From Algibacter lectus (GTDB lineage: Bacteria > Bacteroidota > Bacteroidia > Flavobacteriales > Flavobacteriaceae): DNA of 64,000 nt. The stretch spans positions 62,001 to 126,000 of the forward strand of contig NZ_FOLN01000006.1 of NCBI RefSeq assembly GCF_900112395.1. The letters run 5' to 3'. Numbering within the stretch: the stretch's first letter is position 1; every line of letters begins with the position of its first letter. The position numbers and the translations under genes are program-made. The notes below the pieces were generated by a model. It was given only the letters and a program-made list of their open reading frames with translations, searched no databases and had not been told where the DNA came from. Shown here piece after piece: positions 26,159 through 35,298 of this stretch.

Positions 26159-27730
26159 CTATTGTTCTTTCAATTTCTCAATTATTAAATTTTTCAACTT
26201 TTCGCAATCTTTTTTAACAAAAGGTCCTTTATTTTTTATTCCAACAAATTTTGCTATTCCTTTTAATTCTCCGATCTGTGTAATTTTATTTAAAGCTATT
26301 AACCTTGCAGCTAATATGTCATTTTCTAATTCTATCGCAGTTTGATCTAAGTCAAGTTTGTTATTTGATTTCAAAGTTAACTCTGACTCAATCGTTTTCT
26401 TGTTTTCAACTTCTTTAAGTTTTAATTTTAAAGATTTTATCTCTTCATTATTATCAAAATTTAATTTTTTCATATCATCGATTATAATCTGAAAAAATTC
26501 AGAAATTTTAGTTTTAATCTCAAATACATTAATTTTTGAAAATTGCTCCAACAATTTTTGTAAATATTCTGTAGAGCCAGGAATGATTTTTTTTTTAATT
26601 ATTACTTGTTTATCAAAGAACTTGATTACTTCATACTTTTGTATATTAGTATTATTTATAAATTTAGGACACCAACTCAAATAATCAAATTGGTAATTTT
26701 CTTTTTTATTATTAAAAACATATTGATATATACTTTCGATTATTGAATAATCTAATTCACTATTCAATTTAAATTTAACAACAATCTCTTTATTATCAAA
26801 CCTATAAGTGTTTTCAAAAGCATTATACCCTTGATTTATCCCAAAATACAAACAAATTTGTTCTTCCCACTTTTTATTAAATCTGCCACTAGTAAGTGAG
26901 GATATAAAATCATCTATTTTTTTTATTTTTCCATAGTCATTTCCATATGTTGACAAAATTGCCAAAATAAACTCTTTTATTTTGGCAATTTTGTCGACTT
27001 GAATGACACCAAATTTAGAAATAGGTAAATTTTTATTTAGTAATTTATTTGCTATAGCTACATTCATTTCTTTATATATATAAGGTAGCTTCTCATAATC
27101 ACCTATTTCTATGGCTTTAATTAAATCTGTATTAAAATCTATATTTAAATCTTTTATTTTATTTCTTACTTCGTAATTTATAAAAGCTAAATAGTTGAAA
27201 TAATTCTCTGAATATTCTTTAAAATCATCCTCCTTTGCTATTCTCATCAAAGCAAAACCTCCAAGGAGTTTATCAAATAACTTTTGTTTAATTATCAACT
27301 CTTCATCTAAAGGTGTTTGATAACTAAAATCAAAAACCTCTAAATTAGAATCAGATTCTTCTTCGTGTATTTTGATAATTTCTTTCGGAACAAATGCGTC
27401 TGCACTTTCTATGTTTAAAATAGTTGTTTCACTTTGTTTTTCATTTTCAAAATATATATTCTTTATTCTTGAGATTGGTAATGGTCTATTTAAAATAGAA
27501 AAACCATTACTGATTTCTTTTATGTATTGCTTCTCGTCTTCGACAATTTCAAGTTCAATTCCACAAGTAGATTCATCCAAAACTAAATTATGCGTAAGTA
27601 AAATTGTATTATCAATTTTGCATTGAAAATCATCAATCCAACTATTAATATAATTACTTGGAGTTATTAGGCCTCTTGAAAAATAATGACCCAAATTGAC
27701 TGTTTTTAAAATTAAAAAATACTTTTCCAT
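26159..27730 (-). CDS. Unknown 523-residue protein of the defence-island trio
   Basis: I do not recognise this protein. The N-terminus (NLGHYFSRGLITPSNYI) looks like a conserved start seen in other helicase-associated proteins, the middle is Lys/Asn/Ile-rich and helical, and a coiled-coil is likely at about 425-460, followed by a small C-terminal helical module. It has no signal peptide or membrane segment. It lies 2 bp after the SF1 helicase gene and 13 bp before the methyltransferase-like gene, so it is likely co-translated with both. Its G/C content is very low: 12 of 60 bases in 26161-26220 and 10 of 60 in 26701-26760. Confidence 0.55.
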   Translation of the reverse strand: MEKYFLILKTVNLGHYFSRGLITPSNYINSWIDDFQCKIDNTILLTHNLVLDESTCGIELEIVEDEKQYIKEISNGFSILNRPLPISRIKNIYFENEKQSETTILNIESADAFVPKEIIKIHEEESDSNLEVFDFSYQTPLDEELIIKQKLFDKLLGGFALMRIAKEDDFKEYSENYFNYLAFINYEVRNKIKDLNIDFNTDLIKAIEIGDYEKLPYIYKEMNVAIANKLLNKNLPISKFGVIQVDKIAKIKEFILAILSTYGNDYGKIKKIDDFISSLTSGRFNKKWEEQICLYFGINQGYNAFENTYRFDNKEIVVKFKLNSELDYSIIESIYQYVFNNKKENYQFDYLSWCPKFINNTNIQKYEVIKFFDKQVIIKKKIIPGSTEYLQKLLEQFSKINVFEIKTKISEFFQIIIDDMKKLNFDNNEEIKSLKLKLKEVENKKTIESELTLKSNNKLDLDQTAIELENDILAARLIALNKITQIGELKGIAKFVGIKNKGPFVKKDCEKLKNLIIEKLKEQ

Positions 27731-27732
27731 AT

Positions 27733-28740
27733 TTACAAGGTTATATATGTATTAGCAGAAATTTTTAAATCATTTTTACAAAGCAAATATAAATTTAGTT
27801 TTGCTCTTGTTATAGCAACATAAAAATCATTTTCAGAAAAATTATCCGATTCTTTTATAAACCAACTATAACTGTCAAAAGAAGGAATAATCACTGTGTC
27901 AAACTCTAATCCTTTTGAAGATTTAAATGTTGTTATGTGTAATCTTTCTAAAGTATTAAAACCAGGCATTTTACTATGATATTTTGAACACTTGATTCTT
28001 TTAGTTAGTATATCAAAATATTTATCAACTTGCTTATCTCCTGCTACTAAAACACCTATATTATGAGAAGCGTCATTAAACTCTTGAGAAATATCAATAA
28101 TATTATTAACAACAGAATCATCAAAATTATCCCAACCTAATTCAATACAAAAAGGTTTTCTACCAGTCATTCCAGCACTATTTAATGCATTTCTAGAAAT
28201 ATAGATGTTAGGAAATACAGATATTGTAAATTCTAGTATTTCACGAGAGTTTCTATAATTTTTTTCTAATTCATAATCTTCATTTTCGCTAAATAGTTTA
28301 TTTAATTCAGAAGTATTACACGTGCCTTGATATAAGCTTTGAGCATCATCTGCACCGAAACTGACACGTCCAGCATATTTATTAATTGTTTCATAGTAGT
28401 CTATAGGGACATCTTGAGCCTCGTCAATAATAATCTCTTCAAAATTTGTTTTTGCTTTACTAAAGATCCACCTTTGAGTTCTATCTATATTTTTTCCTGC
28501 ATTATTATTTCTAGAATTAGCAGTATTTATTAAATAGTGCTCTAAAGTTTTTGTATAAGTTAATAGTAAACTTTTAACAGGAGGGTTCTTTTTGTAATTA
28601 TTTATATGTCTCAACAATGAGACAACAGTTTTCCCAGTGCCAGGGCCACCCGATAAAGAAATAGCATCTATTTCGCCAAGAGCTAGCTTTTGATTATCAT
28701 TTAAATCATTAAATCTTGGTAATGTAAAATAATATGACAT
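27733..28740 (-). CDS. Compact superfamily 1 (UvrD-like) helicase or ATPase
   Basis: The 335-residue protein carries the full set of SF1 motifs in an unusually small frame: Q-motif (LNDNQKLA, 13-20), Walker A GGPGTGKT (31-38), Walker B IIIDEAQD (103-110), a KNYRNSREI segment near 160, TTFKSSKGLEFDTVIIP near 269-285 and the arginine-finger motif VAITRAK near 308-314. The 1B and 2B domains of UvrD are largely missing, so it may be a reduced translocase rather than a processive helicase. It is the first gene of the A/T-rich trio and starts 18 bp after DUF1848. Confidence 0.85.
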   Translation of the reverse strand: MSYYFTLPRFNDLNDNQKLALGEIDAISLSGGPGTGKTVVSLLRHINNYKKNPPVKSLLLTYTKTLEHYLINTANSRNNNAGKNIDRTQRWIFSKAKTNFEEIIIDEAQDVPIDYYETINKYAGRVSFGADDAQSLYQGTCNTSELNKLFSENEDYELEKNYRNSREILEFTISVFPNIYISRNALNSAGMTGRKPFCIELGWDNFDDSVVNNIIDISQEFNDASHNIGVLVAGDKQVDKYFDILTKRIKCSKYHSKMPGFNTLERLHITTFKSSKGLEFDTVIIPSFDSYSWFIKESDNFSENDFYVAITRAKLNLYLLCKNDLKISANTYITL

Positions 28741-28758
28741 AGCTTTTTTTATTTAGTT

Positions 28759-29775
28759 TTATCTTTTTACTATAGTATCCGAAAATTGATTTTCCTTATG
28801 TTTTTTATAATTCTTTAATGCTAATTCTTTAGACGTGTTTGCATAGCAATACACGCATTCATGCGGACAAGTATTATATTGCCCTATATCTTTACTCGTA
28901 ATACAACCACAAGCTTCGCGCTGGCCTTTGTCTTTGAGTACTCTAGTCTTTTTAACTTTATTGGAAGGATCGAATAACGTGGCTTCCTCAAATTTTACAC
29001 CTAAAAAATCCATTAAAACATTATCATCCGCAAACAAATCAATCATAAGGTCATCATCAATACATTTGTTATGAGTAACACCGTATTGTTCTAAAGGTAT
29101 TTTTTCTGCACAAGTTGCTAATTCCAAATTCCATGTTTTGTTTAGCTCTTGAAGTCCTTTTGCTAATTGATGCATGGTATCCTCTGTGAACTCTACATAA
29201 CTGATATTCTCTTTTTTTAAGTTTACTGCTACTTTTCTATAAATAGCAATATCTGCGAAACTGAAAACTAATTTCCTTGTATAATCTTTAAGTTGGTCTC
29301 CTATGTTTTTTACTCTTCTCAATAATTCATGAACATCAATTTCATCAGTTAATATCATCGGATCAAAACGCCAGACTACACGTTCTTTCCCTATACGATT
29401 TGATAGTTCTATAAAGCTTTTAATCCTACTTTCTAATCTAGGTACTTTTCCTTCGTAACCTTCTTTATCGTAATCATTTAAAGAATACTGAAAATAGTAA
29501 TTTTTAACATATTTATCTAAGAAATCAATATGCTTAAACATCGGTTTTGGGTTCTTTGTCCAAAACACTACACATCTTGTGTTTTTAAAAGCTACATACG
29601 AAGGCACACCATTAAACGGATTCATCCACTTCACGTAGCCTTTTTTCCATCTTTCCACAAACCAATCTGCATAAAATGTTGGTATATCTGTAGAACGACT
29701 AGCAGATATAATTACAGGTGCTTGTGCACTTACAATTTCACCTTCATCATTTTGTATGTCTACTTTTTTCCACAT
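28759..29775 (-). CDS. DUF1848 protein with C-terminal cysteine cluster
   Basis: The 338-residue protein matches DUF1848: it starts with SASRSTDIPTFYADWF, contains VVFWTKNPKPM near 69-79 and VVWRFDPMIL near 133-142, and ends with a cysteine cluster CGCITSKDIGQYNTCPHEC followed by VYCYAN (about 288-313). The cluster could bind an Fe-S centre, and the family is usually compared with radical SAM enzymes. Its start codon overlaps the stop of alkB by one base, so the two are coupled. A repair or nucleic-acid-modification role together with AlkB is an inference from adjacency. Confidence 0.85.
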   Translation of the reverse strand: MWKKVDIQNDEGEIVSAQAPVIISASRSTDIPTFYADWFVERWKKGYVKWMNPFNGVPSYVAFKNTRCVVFWTKNPKPMFKHIDFLDKYVKNYYFQYSLNDYDKEGYEGKVPRLESRIKSFIELSNRIGKERVVWRFDPMILTDEIDVHELLRRVKNIGDQLKDYTRKLVFSFADIAIYRKVAVNLKKENISYVEFTEDTMHQLAKGLQELNKTWNLELATCAEKIPLEQYGVTHNKCIDDDLMIDLFADDNVLMDFLGVKFEEATLFDPSNKVKKTRVLKDKGQREACGCITSKDIGQYNTCPHECVYCYANTSKELALKNYKKHKENQFSDTIVKR

Positions 29776-30389
29776 TATTTTATAACTCTAAAGGTTAAAT
29801 TAACACGTTCCTCTAGAGATTTCTTCGTTTTAGGGATTTGATGTTTCCAAAAATGCTGTAACTCGCCTTGCATAATTAGCAAACTTCCATGCTGCAATAT
29901 TATATCGATACGCTCATTAGTGTCTTTATGCTTTAACTGAAACTTTCGTTCTGCTCCAAAATTCACAGAAGCTATTACAGGATTTTCACCTAATTCTTTC
30001 TCTGCATCGGTATGCCAAGATATAGAGTCATTACCATCACGATAGCGATTAAGTAATACACTATTAAAAATAACATTTGCTTTTGGCTCTATATCTTTTT
30101 TAACTTTTAATAAGCCCGGACTCCATCGATGTGGTTGCAACGTAATTCCCGAAAAACTATACGGTTTATCTTGATCACCATACCAAGATGTTAATCTAGG
30201 AAAAGGTATTTGTTTACCATACATATTCATGGATTCCTGCTTCCACTTAATATCATTAATCAACCTAGTCAAGTATTTATCGGCAGTTGGCTTATCATAA
30301 AAATTAGGTATATATATATATTCCCCATTTTCTATTTTAATAGGTTTACCATGTTCTGGTGGTGTAGAAAACATATCTAGTGTATCCAT
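29775..30389 (-). CDS. alkB: AlkB-like 2-oxoglutarate/Fe(II) dioxygenase
   Basis: The 204-residue protein has the AlkB signature: Fe-binding His126 and Asp128 (SWHTDAE), His183 (KHQIP) and the 2-oxoglutarate-binding RVNLTFR at 195-201. Family members remove alkyl groups from DNA or RNA bases by oxidative demethylation; the closest form by sequence is the ALKBH2/AlkB-like group with PRLTSWYG near 64-71. It is placed in the middle of a BREX operon and directly coupled to DUF1848. Whether it acts on self DNA, on BREX methylation or on phage modifications is not known. Confidence 0.9.
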   Translation of the reverse strand: MDTLDMFSTPPEHGKPIKIENGEYIYIPNFYDKPTADKYLTRLINDIKWKQESMNMYGKQIPFPRLTSWYGDQDKPYSFSGITLQPHRWSPGLLKVKKDIEPKANVIFNSVLLNRYRDGNDSISWHTDAEKELGENPVIASVNFGAERKFQLKHKDTNERIDIILQHGSLLIMQGELQHFWKHQIPKTKKSLEERVNLTFRVIK

Positions 30390-30392
30390 AAC

Positions 30393-31217
30393 TTAACTTA
30401 TCTTTTTATCTAAAAAACTTCCAGTATTATATAGTAAACTAAATAATAGCGTTGCACCTGTAACAACATTTACTACAGGAACCATCATTAAAACTGCAAT
30501 GAATGAAAACTTTGCTATTTTAACACCTGTCAATTTAACAAACTTAATCTTAAATGTACCAAACGAAATATGACCTTTTTTATATTCTAAAAACAAATAA
30601 TAACCTGCTATTGCTATTGAAATAGCTGGAAGCTGTGGTAAATAATTCCAAAGCGAATCGTTATCATCTAAATTTATTAATTTACTACAAAATTCAAAAA
30701 CATCTGCCGTAAGTCCTTCATTAGAAATTTCGGTAGATTCCAATCCCATTTTATCCGCTATTTCTTCTGTTACAAGAATCTCTCCTTCGTCATGGTTTTC
30801 AATCCAATTATTAACATAAGACGAACTATCTGTTGCTTTAAGTTGTACCGCAAAAGTTTCTCCTGTTACTTCGTTAGTTAATAACACATCAGTATCAGGA
30901 TGGTTGGTATCTGTAAATAAAGATGCGGTAATTTCGTCTCCATCTTCATTTTCAATTTTTACAAATTGAATCTCGTGTAAAATCCCTTTTACGTTATTGG
31001 CTAACCCAACTAATTGGTCATCATCTAAATCTTGTAAATACTCTTGAATCTCATTTAGACTCTTTTCCTGTAAATCTGGCACAGCCCTTTTTAAGGCTTG
31101 TAATACCAATTCTTCATCTTGGTTTAAAGCCTCTTCATTGCTAAAAATAATCTTAGCCATAGCACTAAGCACTAAAGTTTTATCGATGTTTTTTTTTATG
31201 TATTCAATCTTAGACAC
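30393..31217 (-). CDS. Unknown protein with C-terminal membrane segments
   Basis: The 274-residue protein is not recognised. The first 190 residues are soluble and acidic, including a beta-rich part (about 85-150), and the last 90 include two or three hydrophobic segments (about 195-210, 235-262), ending in KK. Its start is a GTG that overlaps the stop codon of the DUF697 gene in a TAGTG arrangement (31215-31219), so the two proteins are made together and probably work together, perhaps at the membrane. Confidence 0.55.
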   Translation of the reverse strand: MSKIEYIKKNIDKTLVLSAMAKIIFSNEEALNQDEELVLQALKRAVPDLQEKSLNEIQEYLQDLDDDQLVGLANNVKGILHEIQFVKIENEDGDEITASLFTDTNHPDTDVLLTNEVTGETFAVQLKATDSSSYVNNWIENHDEGEILVTEEIADKMGLESTEISNEGLTADVFEFCSKLINLDDNDSLWNYLPQLPAISIAIAGYYLFLEYKKGHISFGTFKIKFVKLTGVKIAKFSFIAVLMMVPVVNVVTGATLLFSLLYNTGSFLDKKIS

Positions 31218-31780
31218 TATAACTCTTCTTTCGCTTTATTAATTTCGTCTTTATTATCCTTAGCTGTCTTTTTACCTTCTGCTCTGGCTTGTTTAAAAAT
31301 ATTTTGCAAAGTCTCTTTATCTATTTTTTCGCCTTTGGCTTTCTTTATAAAATAATGATCCATAACTCGTCCTATTCCAAAAGTAAGTCCAAAAACTAAA
31401 GGAATGGTTGTAATAGCTCCTAAAAAAGGTAACACCGTTTTGTATGCACCAATAGCTAGCTGTTGTGCTAAAAAGCCTAAACCTACTAAACCTGCTAGTT
31501 CTTTAAAAACTTCATTAGCGCCCGATTCAGAAATATCATAACCCCTAATATCTGCTAGTTTTTTACCCATATACCCTTGTATAGGTGTTAACACAAAAAT
31601 ATCTGCAAATGGAATAGGCTGTACTGCTATTGCTGCACAAAACGTGCTAAACACCTTTATAATTTGATCAACCTTTTGCTGATCGGATAAATCGGTGCGG
31701 TTTTCAATATCAGAAACTTCCTTTTTTATTTTCTCTTTGGCATTGTTTATTAGTTCAGTTGCCTTATTTGTTATGCTCAT
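31217..31780 (-). CDS. DUF697 domain protein
   Basis: The 187-residue protein matches the DUF697/YcjF-like domain: a charged N-terminal helix, AVQPIPFADIFVLTPIQ near 57-73, GYMGKKLADIRGY, and hydrophobic Gly-rich segments near 97-145 consistent with two membrane helices, followed by a charged tail. DUF697 is often fused to or found beside GTPases, but no GTPase is adjacent here. It starts 4 bp after pglX and is coupled to the following gene. Its role in a BREX operon is unknown. Confidence 0.75.
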   Translation of the reverse strand: MSITNKATELINNAKEKIKKEVSDIENRTDLSDQQKVDQIIKVFSTFCAAIAVQPIPFADIFVLTPIQGYMGKKLADIRGYDISESGANEVFKELAGLVGLGFLAQQLAIGAYKTVLPFLGAITTIPLVFGLTFGIGRVMDHYFIKKAKGEKIDKETLQNIFKQARAEGKKTAKDNKDEINKAKEEL

Positions 31781-31784
31781 ACCT

Positions 31785-34700
31785 CTACTGTATTTCTGTT
31801 ACATCAATCCAATCAAACTTCCTTACTTTATCTTTTGCTTTTTTATCGTTTAAGCCAGAGACTTGCTTAATAACAGTACCAAACTTATTATAGTTAACCA
31901 GCACACCATCGTCTAGGTCAATAGCAATACGTTCTGTGGCTATTTTAAATAACTCACGGTCGTATTCTTGTAGTTCTAGTAGTATTTTGTTAATACGTGC
32001 TTGTTCTTTTTCTGCGCTTACTTTCTCGCGGTCTGTACCTACATTTTTAACATGGTCTAACTGTTGGTTCTGCGCTTTTAATTTTTCTTGGTAATCTTTA
32101 ACGTAGCCATTTAGCATGGTGTTAAGCGTATCTGGTGTGTAGCGATGCATATATATTAATGCATTGAACGCACCTGAAGGCGATGAAAACATCCAATAGA
32201 TTGGACGCTTTTTATAACGCTTTACATGATCTGTATAAAAAGACTTTAAAAAATACTTACGTATATCGCCAACTGCATCTTCTACAAATGCCAAGTTTTT
32301 ATCAAAGTTTGGTTTACCAAAGGTGGCTTTTAAGAACTCGTAAAAACGACCAACAATATCATCTTCAAACCACTCGTTGTCTAGTATTGGTATAATGTTA
32401 TCGTCGTCTGGCATAAAAGACACTTCGGCTGCGCTTAATGCAACAGTTTTAAGGTAATCTTCTAAGGTTTCTCCTTGGTTGGCTAATATTAAACCTTCTT
32501 TGTCTAAACTATAACGCCCAAACATACAACCTACTGCATAACTTATAAACTGTGCCATAATTTCGCTTTCGCGAAATACTAAGTTACCGTCTTTAATAGT
32601 AGTTTCTTCTTTTAGAATGGTGATATCTTTTAATAGAACATCTGGTGTTAACTCGTCTTGTAAACCATAAATATCTATAAACTGACGGTTTAGTTCTTCT
32701 TCATTTTTATGCAACTCAAAAAACTTGTTTTGCCAATATTGGCAATAGCTATCGTAGGTTTCTTCTAAATCTTGACCTTTAATGCGGATGAGTTCGTTTT
32801 GTTGAAAATCCCAAGAATACTCACGACTATTCCAATCTTCTTTTGCGAGAGATACTGGGATTTTAGAGTCAACTAATTTAATAGGTAAGGGGAGTTTTAA
32901 GATATGACCAAGTTTAAAATCTTTAGTAGGGGCTAAAACTTTTAAGAAATGAGTAGAAACTTTAGAGTTCAAGAAACTTAATGTTTTTTCTTTATCCTCT
33001 ATATTTTCGAAAAATCCCATAGGTCCTTTAGCATCAAAAAGAAAACCTGCTTCGACATTCCTTAAAGTAAATCCAGAGGATGTCATTCCTGACCAAGTTA
33101 CTCCTTCACGAAAGGAATATTCGCCATTGTAATTGTGCGACCTTAGCCGACCTGTTTTTAAATCAAAATTATTTTTAATTCGACTACCATCATTCTCCCA
33201 GTCAACCACATAGTTTAAATTACCATACCATTTCCTGTATTCACCTCCTTTTATATATGGAAACCATTTACAATCTTCTATTAAATTATTCCTTTGCGTT
33301 TTATCTTTAAAAGCTATATTTTGAATTTCTATTTCATTCCAGAACCTTAAAAACCTTTCATTATCTGCTGTAGCTAACCCTTCTCTTGTATCAACAATTT
33401 TGGAAACCTTATCTTTACTAAAAACCTCAATCATCTTATCGCTTGCCCAATAGCCAAAAGCAAATCCAGGAATATTTGCAAATCGATTTTGATTTATTAC
33501 TGAATACCTCTCATTATTTTTTATTGGGAATATGATAGGCTTCTCATTTTTTTTATCCAGATTGTTATAATCTAAAAAAGAAAAAACACTGAGAGAATCT
33601 TCACTTGGCTTTACTTTCTGTGTAACAAAAGCTACTGTGCCAAATGCTATTCTCATAACGTGCCACCCAAAATGAGATAGACTGTGAAATTTATAATTTT
33701 CAATAAGACTTTTCCTAAATTTTTCGTAGCTAGATAAGAACATCCAACTTTCTATCGTAACGAGTCCAGAGTAACCTAAAGAAAAATTTGACTGATAACT
33801 TCTTTCAATAAAACAGGAATATAGGTCTGCTTTACTATTTGGATAATTCAATTTTACATAATCATTTAATTTCGTGTTCATTTTGCCAGAAACCATATAC
33901 GGTGGATTCGCAACAACACAATGGTATTTTTGTGATAATGCACTTAATTGCACAATAGCTTGTAATACACCTCTTAAATTATGAGTATTAAACAGATCAC
34001 TACTATTGACTTTAGTGGCTAAAGAAGCTCTCGTTTTTTCTAAATCTGTTAAAGTAGTGTGAGGTTGTATAAGCGAGCCTAAATTAGTCGCTTGTTGCAT
34101 TGTTTTTAAATCATAGAACAACCCATCGCTTAAGGTTTCATCTACAGCTTTAAATGTTCCTTTAATATCTTCTTCGCTTACTTTTAAATCTTGATAACAA
34201 AATATATTAGGGCTAATTTCTTTTTTAAATACACGACGGTAATATTGTCTAGCTCTTAGCATTAATGCTAAACCTGCCAATTGTGCAGCACGTGTGTCTA
34301 TCTCAAAACCGTGGAGGTTTTTTTCAATGATTAGTTTTGGTATGTCACTTTCGTTATAACCTTGCTCTTCATAAATTTTAGACAATAACTCAAACCCATA
34401 AACCAAAATGTGCCCACTTCCACAGGCTTGGTCTAATAAGGTAATGTCTTCTACACTGTCAATTTTAAGATAATCGTCTACTGTAGCGCTTGGCGACTCA
34501 ATAAAATAAGGCATGTGCTCTCGTAGCTTAGATTGTGGGTTGTTTTGTAGCCACAGTTTTCCAACGGTATTTTGCACCATGTATTCCACAATCCAACGTG
34601 GTGTAAATAATTGCGTAGCTGCTGGAATATCTTCTTTTTTTACTTTGCCTTTACTAGCAAATACTTCATCTTTTTTTTCTGAGATATAAAACTGGTAGAG

Positions 34701-35297
34701 CCAACCTATAATTTCAACTTCGGCACAATCTTCAGCTGTCATACCATCTCGTACATCTTGTAAAATAGAAAATTGAGATATTAAATCGTCTGGTAATAAT
34801 AACTCAGTATAATCCTCAATTTTTTCAAATAGAAACGGTAAGGTTTCACTTAAATGATTACAGGCCCCAACTAATAAATTGCTGTAGGCTTCGTTTTGTG
34901 CATCTGTACTAGGTATTTTACCATCTAGCAAATCGTAAATGCGTTGGTGTTGCACAGGTAATTCTTCTGCAATATTACCTTGTTTGGCTTCTTGTAAAAT
35001 AACGGGTAGTGTACCGCCTTCTGTTGGGCTTACAATAGAGACACCTATAGGTTGGTAGCCATTAACATCCATAAAACGTAAGGCTACAAAACGGTTAAAC
35101 CATGTATAAGCAACGGTATCTATAACGTCTGCTTTAGAGGTTTTGTTAATAGCCTGTTGTAGTTTTTGTAAATGCCCTGCTTTTTCACGCAGGGCTACAC
35201 TATCGGTTGTCAATACTTTTTCAAGCTTAGCACCAATTTGGTCTATCAATTTTATACGTGCGTCTTGGGCAAAGCGTTTTAGTTGGTTGGTATTCAT
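31785..35297 (-). CDS. pglX: BREX-1 adenine-specific DNA methyltransferase PglX
   Basis: The 1170-residue protein matches type 1 BREX PglX, which methylates one strand of a short non-palindromic site and is central to self/non-self recognition. Motif I DQACGSGHIL is at about 287-296 and the amino-methylase motif NPPY at about 463-466. The N-terminal helical domain (KRFAQDARIKLIDQIG) and the C-terminal target recognition and helical regions are present at normal length, so the gene seems intact. It follows brxC with a 1-bp gap. The specificity region cannot be decoded from sequence. Confidence 0.95.
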   Translation of the reverse strand: MNTNQLKRFAQDARIKLIDQIGAKLEKVLTTDSVALREKAGHLQKLQQAINKTSKADVIDTVAYTWFNRFVALRFMDVNGYQPIGVSIVSPTEGGTLPVILQEAKQGNIAEELPVQHQRIYDLLDGKIPSTDAQNEAYSNLLVGACNHLSETLPFLFEKIEDYTELLLPDDLISQFSILQDVRDGMTAEDCAEVEIIGWLYQFYISEKKDEVFASKGKVKKEDIPAATQLFTPRWIVEYMVQNTVGKLWLQNNPQSKLREHMPYFIESPSATVDDYLKIDSVEDITLLDQACGSGHILVYGFELLSKIYEEQGYNESDIPKLIIEKNLHGFEIDTRAAQLAGLALMLRARQYYRRVFKKEISPNIFCYQDLKVSEEDIKGTFKAVDETLSDGLFYDLKTMQQATNLGSLIQPHTTLTDLEKTRASLATKVNSSDLFNTHNLRGVLQAIVQLSALSQKYHCVVANPPYMVSGKMNTKLNDYVKLNYPNSKADLYSCFIERSYQSNFSLGYSGLVTIESWMFLSSYEKFRKSLIENYKFHSLSHFGWHVMRIAFGTVAFVTQKVKPSEDSLSVFSFLDYNNLDKKNEKPIIFPIKNNERYSVINQNRFANIPGFAFGYWASDKMIEVFSKDKVSKIVDTREGLATADNERFLRFWNEIEIQNIAFKDKTQRNNLIEDCKWFPYIKGGEYRKWYGNLNYVVDWENDGSRIKNNFDLKTGRLRSHNYNGEYSFREGVTWSGMTSSGFTLRNVEAGFLFDAKGPMGFFENIEDKEKTLSFLNSKVSTHFLKVLAPTKDFKLGHILKLPLPIKLVDSKIPVSLAKEDWNSREYSWDFQQNELIRIKGQDLEETYDSYCQYWQNKFFELHKNEEELNRQFIDIYGLQDELTPDVLLKDITILKEETTIKDGNLVFRESEIMAQFISYAVGCMFGRYSLDKEGLILANQGETLEDYLKTVALSAAEVSFMPDDDNIIPILDNEWFEDDIVGRFYEFLKATFGKPNFDKNLAFVEDAVGDIRKYFLKSFYTDHVKRYKKRPIYWMFSSPSGAFNALIYMHRYTPDTLNTMLNGYVKDYQEKLKAQNQQLDHVKNVGTDREKVSAEKEQARINKILLELQEYDRELFKIATERIAIDLDDGVLVNYNKFGTVIKQVSGLNDKKAKDKVRKFDWIDVTEIQ

Positions 35298-35298
35298 G

